Source: an uncultured Gemmatimonadota bacterium
Lineage (GTDB): Bacteria; Gemmatimonadota; Gemmatimonadetes; Gemmatimonadales; Gemmatimonadaceae
Assembly (NCBI GenBank): GCA_946480295.1
Contig: CAMLIT010000024.1
Location: forward strand, 1 to 41,537
Direction: 5' to 3'
Length of the DNA stretch: 41,537 nucleotides
In this document: in pieces, positions 24,987 through 34,172 of the stretch
How positions within the stretch are numbered: position 1 is the first letter of the stretch
Layout: each line of letters begins with the position of its first letter
Program-made: the position numbers and the translations under genes
Notes under the pieces: generated by a model
The model's input: the letters and a program-made list of their open reading frames with translations, nothing else
Told to the model about the DNA's origin: nothing
The model's database searches: none

Positions 24987-25675
24987 CGACGCTCTTCGAC
25001 GTCCCCGCCGCGCCCACGGCGCTCTTCGCCGCGCAGCTCGCGCGCGTCGTCTCGGTGAGCGATCCCGAGCGGCTGGGTCGCGTGCAGGTGCGCCTCGTGA
25101 ACTTCGACGGCGTGGCCGACCAGGACGCGCCGGTGTGGGCGCGCGTCGCCGTCCCCGTCGCGGGCCCCGACCGCGGCGCCTTCCTCATCCCCGACGTCGA
25201 CGACGAGGTGCTGGTCACGTTCGTCAACGGCGACCCGCGGCTGCCGATCGTCGTCGGCGGGTTGTGGAACGGCGCGCAGTCGCCGCCGGAGCAGCTCGGG
25301 GGCGACCGGGTGGATCGCTGGACGATCGTCGGCAAGGCGGGGACGCGCATCGCCATCGTCGAGCAGAGCTCCGGCCAGGCGACGATCTCGCTCACCACCC
25401 CGCAGCAGGCGCAGTCGGTCACGATCCGCGAGACCGCCGGGGGCGAGATCGAGCTCGAGGCCGCGGGGTGCACGGTGAAGCTGAGCACCGCGGGCGTCGC
25501 GATCACGACCGGCGCGAAGGTGAGCGTGCAGGCGTCGGAGGTGGACGTCTCCGCAGGGATGGTGAAGGTGGACGCGGCGATGTCGAACTTCTCGGGGATC
25601 GTGAAGTGCGACGCGCTGATCACCAACACGGTCGTGTCGTCGACGTACACGCCGGGCGCGGGGAACGTATGGTAG
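24983..25675 (+). CDS. gp5/gpV-like baseplate spike protein
   Basis: 230 aa. Residues 15-95 are an OB-fold (ARVVSVSDPERLGRVQVRL ... VDDEVLVTFVNGDPRLPIVV, GGLWNG), the signature of gpV/VgrG spike bases. Residues 115-215 are short beta-repeats (TISLTTPQQAQSVTIRETAG, EIELEAAGCTVKLS, VDVSAGMVKVDAAMSNF) expected to form a trimeric beta-helix needle. A PAAR tip is not fused and not seen nearby. It overlaps both neighbours (4 nt and 7 nt). Confidence 0.93.
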   Translation: MTTLFDVPAAPTALFAAQLARVVSVSDPERLGRVQVRLVNFDGVADQDAPVWARVAVPVAGPDRGAFLIPDVDDEVLVTFVNGDPRLPIVVGGLWNGAQSPPEQLGGDRVDRWTIVGKAGTRIAIVEQSSGQATISLTTPQQAQSVTIRETAGGEIELEAAGCTVKLSTAGVAITTGAKVSVQASEVDVSAGMVKVDAAMSNFSGIVKCDALITNTVVSSTYTPGAGNVW

Positions 25676-27366
25676 CGCACCCCACGCTCCTGCGCGGCGC
25701 CGGCGCCAGCGCGCGCGCCGCCGGCCCGCTCATCCTGAAGCGGGTGGACGACGACGTCGTGGGCGCGCTGCTCGACGACCTCGGCGACCATGGCGGGCTC
25801 GCGTCGGTGATGTCGACGCGCTCGCTCCCCGCGCAGGGCGGGGGCGCGCTCACGCTCTTCCAGCCGGTGCACCGTGTCTTCCAGGTCGCGCTGCTCGAGG
25901 TGGCGTGCGACCGCGTGGGCACGCCGCGCCTCGACCCGGCGAAGATCGAGAGCGCGGGGATGGTGCTCCGCCGCCGGGCCATCGACGCGGCGGGGCGGAT
26001 CGTGCCCGACCAGCTCGAGGGGTGGATGCAGGAGGCGCCGACGCCCACGACGCGCGTCGCGGGGAGCACGAAGCGGCGGCAGGTCCGGGGTTGGCTCCCC
26101 TTCGCCGGCCAGGCGAACGGACCGCGCTCGGACCTGGACGTCGATCCCGATCCCGGGCGGCGCGTCGGCTCGCTCGGCACCGGCCGGCCCGAGCTCGACC
26201 TGCGCGTCCTGCTGACGCGCGGCAGCACGGCCGCGCTGCGCGAGCGCGTGATCCCGCTCTTCCCCGCGCCGCCGGCGATCGGCGAGGCCACGGGGCGGAC
26301 GCTGCTCTACGGGCTCATCCCGCTCGCCGGCGGCGAGCAGAGCGAGCTCCCCGAGGAGCCGGCCACCTTCGATCGCGACGCGCTGTCGGACCACCTGCCG
26401 CAGCTCCTGCGCGGCGGCCTCGCGGCGGCGATCCCGAAGGCCGGCGACTTCCTCGCCTGGAGCGAGACGAAGGGCGACAGCGTCCCCGACGACGTCGCGC
26501 TCTTCGTCACCCAGCTCCGCCAGATCGCGGTGGAGATGGACGCCTTCGGGACGAGCGCCGAGGCGCGCGCGCTCGCCGCGGCGCTCGACGCGATCGACCT
26601 GACCTTCTTCGACGACACCCTCTGGCCGCCGGGCACCACCGCGGCGGCGTTCACCGAGATGGCGCTCGTGCGGGCGCTGAACGCGACCGGGGTGCGCAGC
26701 GCGACCTTCCATGGGCTCGTGCATCGCTCGGCGGCGACGTTCCTGCGCGACGCGGCGCGCGTGCTCCTCGAGGGCGACGACCGCGGCGCGGCGGTGCGCA
26801 TGCCGATCGCCTGGCCCGTGGTCACGACGCAGCAGGCGGGGCGCATCCTCGACGCCGCGCAGCAGGCGATGCGCGCGCGCCTCCGCGCCCTCCTGCCGCG
26901 CGCGCCGCAGTTCGCCGACGCCACGCGCGAGTACGTCCTGCGCGCCTTCGTCCGCGTGCGCGACGACGACGGATCCTGCCCGCCGGCGCTGGTGTGGAGC
27001 GCGTGCAGCGACCCGTTCACCATCGCGCCCTGGTACGCGCCGAGCGACGCGCCCCCCGCGCTCATCCCGCTCCCCGACGCGATGGACCGCGCCGCGTTGA
27101 AGCAGCTCAAGCCGAACGTCGCCTTCGCCGTGCCGAAGAAGCTCGCCGACTTCCTCAACGGGAACGACCCGAAGAAGCTGGCGAGCGGCGACGGCGGCGA
27201 CGGCGCGAGCGGCATCGCGCTCGATTGGATCTGCAGCTTCAGCATCCCGATCATCACGCTCTGCGCGTTCATCGTGCTGAACATCTTCCTCTCGCTGTTC
27301 GACCTCATCTTCCGTTGGATGATGTTCGTGAAGATCTGCATCCCCATCCCCCGGCGGGCCTCGTGA
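25669..27366 (+). CDS. eCIS-associated protein with C-terminal membrane-type segment
   Basis: 565 aa, no named family recognised. The N-terminal part has FQPVHRVFQVALLEVACDRV and RLDPAKIESAGMVLRRR; the middle is alpha-rich (ALAAALDAIDLTFF; AGRILDAAQQAMRARLRAL). The end is unusual: from about residue 520 comes CSFSIPIITLCAFIVLNIF, then a second hydrophobic stretch and IPIPRRAS, enough for one or two membrane passes. The start ATG 25669 overlaps the spike gene by 7 nt. Located between spike and gp25, it is probably a baseplate component; the tail could anchor the particle to a membrane or thread the tube lumen. Both ideas are inference. Confidence 0.75.
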   Translation: MVAHPTLLRGAGASARAAGPLILKRVDDDVVGALLDDLGDHGGLASVMSTRSLPAQGGGALTLFQPVHRVFQVALLEVACDRVGTPRLDPAKIESAGMVLRRRAIDAAGRIVPDQLEGWMQEAPTPTTRVAGSTKRRQVRGWLPFAGQANGPRSDLDVDPDPGRRVGSLGTGRPELDLRVLLTRGSTAALRERVIPLFPAPPAIGEATGRTLLYGLIPLAGGEQSELPEEPATFDRDALSDHLPQLLRGGLAAAIPKAGDFLAWSETKGDSVPDDVALFVTQLRQIAVEMDAFGTSAEARALAAALDAIDLTFFDDTLWPPGTTAAAFTEMALVRALNATGVRSATFHGLVHRSAATFLRDAARVLLEGDDRGAAVRMPIAWPVVTTQQAGRILDAAQQAMRARLRALLPRAPQFADATREYVLRAFVRVRDDDGSCPPALVWSACSDPFTIAPWYAPSDAPPALIPLPDAMDRAALKQLKPNVAFAVPKKLADFLNGNDPKKLASGDGGDGASGIALDWICSFSIPIITLCAFIVLNIFLSLFDLIFRWMMFVKICIPIPRRAS

Positions 27367-27761
27367 GCGCGACGCCCCGGTCCCCCGTCCCCTCCGGCTG
27401 GCCGCTGCTGCCGCTGCCCGATGCCGACGGCCTCCTCGCGTGGCCCGACGCCGAGACGAACGTGCGCCAGACGATCGAGGCGATCCTGCGCACGCGCCCC
27501 GGCGAGCAGCTGATGCGCCCGCGCTTCGGCGGCGGCCTCGAGACGTTCGTCCACGAGCCGAACACGCTCGTCACGCGCCGCCGGATCCACGACGCCATCG
27601 TGGACGCGCTCGGCCGCTGGGAGCCGCGCATCGACCTCGATCGCGTGGAGGTGTGGGAGGTGCCCGACCGGCCGACGGACGTGCGGGTGGAGATCGCGTA
27701 CCGGCTGCACCGCACCGGCGCGGCGCAGCAGATCGGCCTCACCATGTCCACGAGCGGATGA
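27363..27761 (+). CDS. gp25/GPW-like baseplate wedge protein
   Basis: 132 aa. Diagnostic segment NVRQTIEAILRTRPGEQLMRPRFG with R...GE.....FG as in T4 gp25, P2 gpW and TssE. Sheath polymerisation starts on this protein. GTG 27363 overlaps the preceding stop (GTGA). Length is typical. Confidence 0.95.
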   Translation: MSATPRSPVPSGWPLLPLPDADGLLAWPDAETNVRQTIEAILRTRPGEQLMRPRFGGGLETFVHEPNTLVTRRRIHDAIVDALGRWEPRIDLDRVEVWEVPDRPTDVRVEIAYRLHRTGAAQQIGLTMSTSG

Positions 27762-27765
27762 GCGT

Positions 27766-30024
27766 ATGCCGATCCGTCCTCCGTCACTCGACGACCGCAG
27801 CTTCGACGACCTCGTCGACGAGCTGGTCGCGCGCATTCCCGCCCACACGCCCGAATGGACGAGCGCCAATCCGGGCGACCCCGGGCGCACGCTCATCGAG
27901 CTGTTCGCGTGGCTCGCCGACACGCTGCTCTATCGCGTGAACCTCGTCCCCGAGCGGCAGCGGCTCGCCTTCCTGCGGCTGCTCGGCAATCCGATGCGCC
28001 CGGCCGCCGCCGCCCAGGGGCTGGTCGCCGTGTCCATCGACGACGACCGCAACACCGCCGCGGCGATGCTCGCGCCGCGCGCCACGGTGCGCGGCAACGG
28101 GCCCGCCGCGTTCGAGACGACGCGCGCGCTGACGGCCCTCCCCGTGTCCGCCGAGGCGTACTACAAGCGCCCGCTCACCGCGGACGAGTCGAAGAGCCTC
28201 GCCCCGGTGGTGGACGGGCTGCGCGAGGTGTACCGGCTCCCCGCCGGCGTGCAGCCGTACGTCACGACGCCGGTGTTCGCCGGCGGCGCGGCGGAGCCGG
28301 CGGGCTTCGACCTCGTCTCGCGCACGATCGATCACACGCTGTGGCTCGCGTTCCTCGCGCCGACGGCGGAGCTGCGCGACGCGGTGCGCGCCACGCTCGG
28401 CGGGACGACGCCGGCCGGCGCGCCGTACGTGCTGAGCGTCGGCGTCACGCCGCAGCTCGACATCCCCGCGCTGTTCGAGGAGATCGGTCCGCGCGCGCGC
28501 ATCCCGCACGTCTGGGAGATGTGCGGCGTGGATGGCGCCGGCGAGCCGCGCTGGTTCCGGCTCGACGTGATGGCCGACGACGACACGACGCGCGGGCTCA
28601 CGCGGCGCGGCGTCATGCGCCTGGTCATGCCGACGATCGGCCCGGACGACCTCGTGTCGGGCGCGGTGCGGCGCATCATGGCTCCCTCGAACGACGTGCG
28701 CGACGCGATCGACGCCGGCGTCGCCGACCGCCCGCCGCGCCTCGACGACCCGAAGAAGGCGGCGCGCCTCGTCACCTGGCTGCGCCTGCGCCCCGACGGC
28801 GCGCCGAGCGAGCTGGCGCTGAGCTGGGTCGGCATCAACGCCGTGGAGATCGACGCCCGCCGCACGCTCACCGGGCGCCTGCTCGGGCAGAGCGACGGCT
28901 CGGCGAACCAGCTCTTCACCCTCCCCGGCACGCCGGTGGAAGCGGAGACGCTCGTCGTGCAGGTCGAGGAGACGGACCGCGGCTACGTGACCTGGCAGCG
29001 GATCGACGACCTCGCCCTCGCCGGGCGCGACGCGTCGGTGTTCACGCTCGATCCCGAGGCGGGCACGATCACCTTCGGCGACGGCGTGCGCGGCCGCGTC
29101 CCCGACGCCGGCCGCCGCGTCCGCGTGGCCACCTGCCGCGTCGGCGGTGGACGCGACGGCAACGTCCCCGCCGGCACGCTCGCGCGCGTGGAGAACCCGG
29201 TGGGGCCCGACGGCCGCCCGGTCACGGCGAAGCTCAAGGTCGCGCAGCCGCTCGCCACCGACGGCGGCGACGACGCGGAGACGCTCGCCGACGCCGAGCG
29301 ACGGATCCCCGCGCTCTTCCGCGACCGGGACCGCGCCGTCACCGCGGAGGACTACCGCCGCCTGACGAGCGACACGCCCGGGGTGCGGATGGGGCGCGTC
29401 GAGGTGCTGCCGGGGTTCAAGCCGCAGCAGCGGCGCGCCGGCGTGCCCGGCGTGGTCACGGTGATGGCGCTGCCGTACAAGGACGGCGTCGCCGCGCCGG
29501 CGCCGCGCCCCGACCGGCCCTTCCTCGAGACGGTGTTCTCGCAGCTCGACCCGCGGCGGCCGGTCACGACGGAGCTGTACGTCGTCGGCTGCGAGTACGT
29601 CCCCGTCGGCGTGGGCGTGGCGCTCACCGTCCAGGACGGATTCGGCCGCGACGCCGTGCTCCAGGCGGTGCAGGACGCGCTGCGCACCTTCCTCTGGTCG
29701 CTCGCGCCCGGCGGTCACGACGGCCGCGGCTGGACGCTCGGCCGCGCGGTGAACGATCGCGAGCTGGAGGTGGCGGTGGCACGCGTGCCGGGCGTGCAGC
29801 AGGTGAACCACATCACGGTGTTCACGAGCACCGGCGACGACTGGACGCAGGTCACCCCGGGCAACGGCAATCCCGCGACCATCTCGCTCCTGCCGTGGCA
29901 GCTCCCCGAGCTGCTGTCGGTGATCGTCCTCGACAGCGAGGCCGCGGTGGAGGACCTGCGCGGCCTGCCCAACCCGTTCGCCCCCGACGCGGTCGCCGTG
30001 CCGGTGGTGCCGGAGCTCTGCTGA
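27766..30024 (+). CDS. Baseplate assembly protein J (Pvc11/gp6-like)
   Basis: 752 aa, the large wedge component that bridges hub and periphery. The N-terminal NPGDPGRTLIELFAWLADTL and YRVNLVPERQRLAFLRLLG are hallmarks of the eCIS putative baseplate assembly protein family, and the C-terminal third has the gpJ-type pattern (ADAERRIPALFRDRDRAVT, EDYRRLTSDTPGVRMGRVEV). The gene starts 4 nt after gp25 and ends 1 nt before the gpI-like gene. Length fits the family. Confidence 0.94.
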   Translation: MPIRPPSLDDRSFDDLVDELVARIPAHTPEWTSANPGDPGRTLIELFAWLADTLLYRVNLVPERQRLAFLRLLGNPMRPAAAAQGLVAVSIDDDRNTAAAMLAPRATVRGNGPAAFETTRALTALPVSAEAYYKRPLTADESKSLAPVVDGLREVYRLPAGVQPYVTTPVFAGGAAEPAGFDLVSRTIDHTLWLAFLAPTAELRDAVRATLGGTTPAGAPYVLSVGVTPQLDIPALFEEIGPRARIPHVWEMCGVDGAGEPRWFRLDVMADDDTTRGLTRRGVMRLVMPTIGPDDLVSGAVRRIMAPSNDVRDAIDAGVADRPPRLDDPKKAARLVTWLRLRPDGAPSELALSWVGINAVEIDARRTLTGRLLGQSDGSANQLFTLPGTPVEAETLVVQVEETDRGYVTWQRIDDLALAGRDASVFTLDPEAGTITFGDGVRGRVPDAGRRVRVATCRVGGGRDGNVPAGTLARVENPVGPDGRPVTAKLKVAQPLATDGGDDAETLADAERRIPALFRDRDRAVTAEDYRRLTSDTPGVRMGRVEVLPGFKPQQRRAGVPGVVTVMALPYKDGVAAPAPRPDRPFLETVFSQLDPRRPVTTELYVVGCEYVPVGVGVALTVQDGFGRDAVLQAVQDALRTFLWSLAPGGHDGRGWTLGRAVNDRELEVAVARVPGVQQVNHITVFTSTGDDWTQVTPGNGNPATISLLPWQLPELLSVIVLDSEAAVEDLRGLPNPFAPDAVAVPVVPELC

Positions 30025-30025
30025 G

Positions 30026-32623
30026 ATGGACGCGAACGGCCTCCGCTTCTGGATGCTCGCCGACGAGGCGCACTGGGTCTGCGATCCGGGCGCCGACTAC
30101 GACACCGACTGCCGCCGGCTGCGGCTGCGGAGCGGGCGCGATCGCGCGCTGCCCGACGCGGTGAACGGCGACGGGGCGGAGGCCGAGGCGCGCGCCGCGC
30201 TCGAGCGGATCCCACAGACGCACGATCGCGTCGGAGCGCGCGCCTTCTGGGACGCGGCGGCGCGCGCCGTCGGCGCCGCGAGCGACCTGCCCGCCGCGGT
30301 GGAGATCTGGCGCCCGGCGCTGGACGTCGCGCCGGACGACCTCGCGCTCGGCTTCGACGACATCCTCTACGTCGCGCTCGGCGGCGCCGTCGTCATGCAC
30401 GACCTGCGCGGCCGGTGGGGCGACGTCTCGCTCTCCGCGGAGGGCTTCCACGCCTGGCGGCTGGCGCCTGACGAGGCGGGCGGGGTCTGGGTGCTGGACC
30501 GCGCGTCGCAGCGGCTCGCGCACGTGCACGGCGCCCCGCTCCAGGAGCGCCCGTTCGCGCCGTACACGCCGTGCACCGTGCGGCCCTGCCAGGAGAACCC
30601 CGATCCGCCGCGCCTGACGATGCTGCCGCAGGCGGCGTGGGAGGGCGAGGCGGTGGCGCTCGCCTGCGCGCCGGGCGGCCGGCTCGGCGTGCTCGTCTGG
30701 CGCGCGGGCGCGGACGCCCGCCTGCACGTGCAGGGCGACCATGCCGCGCTCGACGTGGTGGTGCGGCTGCGCGGCATCGCCTTCCCGTACAGCTTCGCGT
30801 GGACCTCGGACCGCGCCGTCGCGGCGCGCGTGACGCGCGTCCCGCGCGAGGCGCTCGTCTACGACATCGGCGATGCGCTCGATCCCGCGGCGCGCGACGG
30901 CCTCGTCTTCGATCCCGCCGTCGACGGCTTCGAGCCGTCCGGGGACGTGTACCCGCTGCGCGATCCGGTGGACGGGCCGTTCGCCCACGTGCTCGCGCTT
31001 CCGCCGCGCTATCCCGCCGCGCCCGGCCCGGACGACGACGCGCCGCCGACGATCCCGCTCCACCGCCTCTCGGCGCCCGCCTATCGCGACGCGGGCGAGG
31101 CGCGCGGCGCCCGCCCCTTCGACAGCGGGAGCAGCGGCACCGTCTGGCACCGCGTGTACGTCGAGGCGGTGATCCCGCCGCACTGCGACTTCGTCCTCCA
31201 CCTCGCCGCGACCGACGAGCCAGCGCCCCCCGACCCGGGCGCGCCTGACGAGTGGCACGAGCACCGCTTCGGCGACCTCGCGCCGCACTCCGACGACGGC
31301 CGCCCCGTCCCGCGCGCCGCGTGGGTGAGCGCACCCTCGGAGATCCCCTTCCATCCCGGCCTGCTCGGCGCGGCGCCGGAGCGCGATCGCACGGGGCTGT
31401 TCACGGTCCTCGTGCAGCGCAGCAACCGCCGCGTGCGCGCGCTGCGTGGACGCTACCTGTGGGTGCGCGTCGTGATGCACGGCGATCGGCGCGGCACGCC
31501 GGAGGTCGCCGCGCTCCGTGCCTACGCGTCGCGCTTCTCGTACGTCGAGCAGTACCTCCCGGCGTTCTACCACGAGCAGCTCTTCGGCGTGGAGCGCGAC
31601 GAGGTGGTGGCGCCGACGGCGCGTCCGGCGACGACGGCCGCCGACTTCCTCGAGCGCTTCGTCGACAACTTCGAGGGGATCCTCACGTCGCTCGAGGACC
31701 GCGCCGCCGACGCGTGGCTCCTCACCGACCCGCGCACGACGCGCGACGAGGCGCTGGCGTGGCTGGGGAGCTGGATCGGCGTCGCCTTCGACCCCGGCTA
31801 TCCGGTGGCGCAACGCCGCGAGCTGATCGCCGCCGCGCCGCACCTCTTCCGCTGGCGGGGCACGCTGCGCGGCCTGCGCGACGCTCTCGGCATCGCGACC
31901 GGCGGCCGCCTCGAGGACGGAGAGGTCGTCGGCGGCGCGGTGGATGGCGGCGAGATCGTCGTCCTCGAGAACTTCCGGCTGCGCCGGACCTTCGCGACGA
32001 TCCTCGGCGCCGACCTGGCCGACGAGAGCGATCCGCTGCTCGCCGGCCTGACGGTGAGCGGGAACTCCGTCGTCGGCGACTCGCTCATCCTGGGTGACGA
32101 GCACGAGCAGGACTTCCTCGCCCTCTTCGCGCCGGGCGCCGTGCAGACCGCGTCGGAAGCGGACTCCGTCGCGCGCTTCTTCGACCAGCTCGCGAACCGC
32201 GTCACGGTGCTCGTGCACCAGGAGATCGCGCCGCAGGACCTCGGTCTCGTGCGGCGGATCGTGGCGCTGGAGACGCCGGCGCACGTCCAGGCGGAGGTGC
32301 TCACGGCGCGCTTCCCGTTCATGGTGGCCGTCGCCGCGCTCGTCGGCGTGGACACCTACCTCGCGCGCGGCCGCACCCGCGAGCCAGTGGACGTCGGCGT
32401 CAGCACCCTCGGCGCGGACTTCCTCGTCTCGGCGCCGAGCCTCGATCCGCGCCTCGGCGCTGGGGGAAGCGCGCCGGTGCTCGGACGCGGCACGCGGCCG
32501 CTCGCCGTCGCGCGCGGTCCCGCCGTCGTGCCACCCGTCGGCATGTTCCCGCTCGACGCGAGCGAGTCGCGCGCGTGGGGCGACCGCCGGATCACGCGCT
32601 TCTCGTGGACGCAACTGACCTAG
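30026..32623 (+). CDS. Tail protein I-like baseplate component (Pvc12-like)
   Basis: 865 aa. The first 500 residues have repeated beta-rich blocks (DDILYVALGGAVVMHDLRG, EAGGVWVLDRASQRLAHVHG) resembling a propeller. Residues 505-690 hold the phage tail protein I domain: YLPAFYHEQ, FLERFVDNFEGILTSLEDR, AWLGSWIGVAFD and LFRWRGTLRGLRDALGI. gpI joins gpJ in the wedge and usually carries fibre attachment functions. It is the last gene of the conserved core; the genes after it are the variable part. It lies 1 nt after the gpJ gene. Confidence 0.93.
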   Translation: MDANGLRFWMLADEAHWVCDPGADYDTDCRRLRLRSGRDRALPDAVNGDGAEAEARAALERIPQTHDRVGARAFWDAAARAVGAASDLPAAVEIWRPALDVAPDDLALGFDDILYVALGGAVVMHDLRGRWGDVSLSAEGFHAWRLAPDEAGGVWVLDRASQRLAHVHGAPLQERPFAPYTPCTVRPCQENPDPPRLTMLPQAAWEGEAVALACAPGGRLGVLVWRAGADARLHVQGDHAALDVVVRLRGIAFPYSFAWTSDRAVAARVTRVPREALVYDIGDALDPAARDGLVFDPAVDGFEPSGDVYPLRDPVDGPFAHVLALPPRYPAAPGPDDDAPPTIPLHRLSAPAYRDAGEARGARPFDSGSSGTVWHRVYVEAVIPPHCDFVLHLAATDEPAPPDPGAPDEWHEHRFGDLAPHSDDGRPVPRAAWVSAPSEIPFHPGLLGAAPERDRTGLFTVLVQRSNRRVRALRGRYLWVRVVMHGDRRGTPEVAALRAYASRFSYVEQYLPAFYHEQLFGVERDEVVAPTARPATTAADFLERFVDNFEGILTSLEDRAADAWLLTDPRTTRDEALAWLGSWIGVAFDPGYPVAQRRELIAAAPHLFRWRGTLRGLRDALGIATGGRLEDGEVVGGAVDGGEIVVLENFRLRRTFATILGADLADESDPLLAGLTVSGNSVVGDSLILGDEHEQDFLALFAPGAVQTASEADSVARFFDQLANRVTVLVHQEIAPQDLGLVRRIVALETPAHVQAEVLTARFPFMVAVAALVGVDTYLARGRTREPVDVGVSTLGADFLVSAPSLDPRLGAGGSAPVLGRGTRPLAVARGPAVVPPVGMFPLDASESRAWGDRRITRFSWTQLT

Positions 32624-32665
32624 CACGCTGACTCTTCACTCGCAGGCTCACCGACGGAGGATCAC

Positions 32666-32971
32666 ATGGCGACGTTCACGATCGGCACCGACGTGACCAC
32701 CACCGACTCGTTCGTGTCGGTCGACGCGACGCTCGAGGCGCCGCTGCCCAAAGGCCAGCACACCTTCCAGCTCGTCGTCGAGGACGACGACGGCCTGCTC
32801 TCCGATCCGGTGACGGTCGACATCGTCGTCCGCGACGATCGCAAGCCGACGGCGGTGCTCGTCGCGCCGGCCACCGTGCCCTTCGGCCAGTCGTTCCGGC
32901 TCGACGGCTCGAAGTCGTCCGACCTGCCGCCGGGCAAGGTCGTGAAATACGTGTGGACGATGCTGAAGTAG
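32666..32971 (+). CDS. Small beta-sandwich-like eCIS protein A
   Basis: 101 aa with GGAGG before ATG 32666. The core HTFQLVVEDDDGLLSDPVTV looks like the edge strands of an Ig/PKD-type sandwich, and LDGSKSSDLPPGKVVKYVW matches the PKD motif (DGSxS ... W). No signal peptide. It is closely related in its core to the next gene. Possibly a small decoration or spike-tip/fibre-base protein; no established function. Confidence 0.75.
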   Translation: MATFTIGTDVTTTDSFVSVDATLEAPLPKGQHTFQLVVEDDDGLLSDPVTVDIVVRDDRKPTAVLVAPATVPFGQSFRLDGSKSSDLPPGKVVKYVWTMLK

Positions 32972-33002
32972 CACGCGCACCCGGCAACGGGAAAGGAGAG
33001 GC

Positions 33003-33308
33003 ATGCCCGTCCTCCAGCTGAACGTGCCGATCACGACGGAGACGCCGGTGCTGCTCGTGGAGAACAAGCTCCCGATCGGCGCGCACGTCTTCCGGCTCGT
33101 CGTCATCGACGACGACGGCCTGCAGAGCGCGCCCTTCATGACGGTGGTCGACATCGTCGAGGGGCCCGTGATCGGACCCGTGGGCCCGGTCGGACCGCTG
33201 TCGCCGATCCCGGTGAATCCCATCGGGCCGATCGTGCACCCCATCGCGCCCTTCGAACCGCTGGACCCGACGAACCCGATCACGCGGCTGCCCGGAGAGA
33301 ATCCATGA
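33003..33308 (+). CDS. Small beta-sandwich-like eCIS protein B with Pro-rich tail
   Basis: 101 aa, ATG 33003 after AAAGGAG. Residues 1-56 share HVFRLVVIDDDGLQSAPFMT with protein A, suggesting gene duplication. Residues 57-100 are a proline-rich tail of GP/PIGP steps (GPVIGPVGPVGPLSPIP), probably extended. Its stop overlaps the next start (ATGA), so it is coupled to the first of the three module-sharing proteins. Confidence 0.75.
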   Translation: MPVLQLNVPITTETPVLLVENKLPIGAHVFRLVVIDDDGLQSAPFMTVVDIVEGPVIGPVGPVGPLSPIPVNPIGPIVHPIAPFEPLDPTNPITRLPGENP

Positions 33309-34126
33309 CCACGCCAGCGCTCGACGATCAACTGCGCCTGACGCCGACGACGCCGGACCGCGTCGCGTACGCCACCGGCATGCTGCTCGACGCCACGGAT
33401 TTCGAGGACGAGCAGCTCTATCATCGCGGACGGCTGGCGCGCGCGCTCGCCTACCTGCACGGCGACGGCACGATCGTCGGCCTGCGCGTGGACCACGAGG
33501 CGACGCCGACGACCGGCGAGCGGCTCATCGTGCGCCCCGGCCTCGCCCTCGACCGCGTCGGCCGGCTCGTCGAGATCCCGCGCGACGCCTGCCTGCGGCT
33601 CGACCGCTGGTACCAGGCGCAGCCGGCGGCGGCGCTTGACGCGGCGATGCACGAGGCGGCGGGGGGCGTGGTCGTCGACGTCTTCGCGCGCTTCATCGCC
33701 TGCCCGCGCGGCAAGACGCCGGCGTTCGCCGCCGGGCCGTTCGACGCGACGGACGCGGTGCAGCCCTCGCGCCTGCGCGACGGCTACCAGGTCGCGCTCT
33801 TCCCGCGCCCGGAGGACCCGCCGCCGCTTCCCGACCAGGACTTCGCCGCCGCGACCGCGCACGACGCGGCGGCGCTGCGGCAGGCGGTGTTCGACAAGTG
33901 GAACCAGGACGCGGCGGCGTGGACCGACGACGGGTTGGCGCCGCGCCGCGAACACCTTCCCGACCAGGACACGACGTCGGTCTTTCTCGCGCGGCTCGTG
34001 CTGCCCGCGACGCGCGGCCCCGCCGGCGCGCGCCCGGTGCGCTCGGCCGCCGACGTCACGATCGACAACGCGAGCCGCCGCTTCGTCTGGCCGGTCGCCG
34101 CCCTCGCCCGCTGGGCGGGGCTGTGA
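33305..34126 (+). CDS. eCIS accessory protein, first of three sharing an N-terminal module
   Basis: 273 aa, no named family recognised. Residues 19-100 read GMLLDATDFEDEQLYHR, IVGLRVDHEA and LIVRPGLALDRVGRLVEIP, a module also at the start of the next two genes. Residues 165-235 are Ala/Asp-rich and helical; a strand-rich end follows (TIDNASRRFVWPVAALARW). ATG 33305 overlaps protein B. The module may dock onto the baseplate; this is inferred only from its repetition and position. Confidence 0.7.
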   Translation: MTTPALDDQLRLTPTTPDRVAYATGMLLDATDFEDEQLYHRGRLARALAYLHGDGTIVGLRVDHEATPTTGERLIVRPGLALDRVGRLVEIPRDACLRLDRWYQAQPAAALDAAMHEAAGGVVVDVFARFIACPRGKTPAFAAGPFDATDAVQPSRLRDGYQVALFPRPEDPPPLPDQDFAAATAHDAAALRQAVFDKWNQDAAAWTDDGLAPRREHLPDQDTTSVFLARLVLPATRGPAGARPVRSAADVTIDNASRRFVWPVAALARWAGL

Positions 34127-34172
34127 GCGCGCCGCGGACCCGACACGGCCCAGACCCGTTCAGGAGAGCCCC

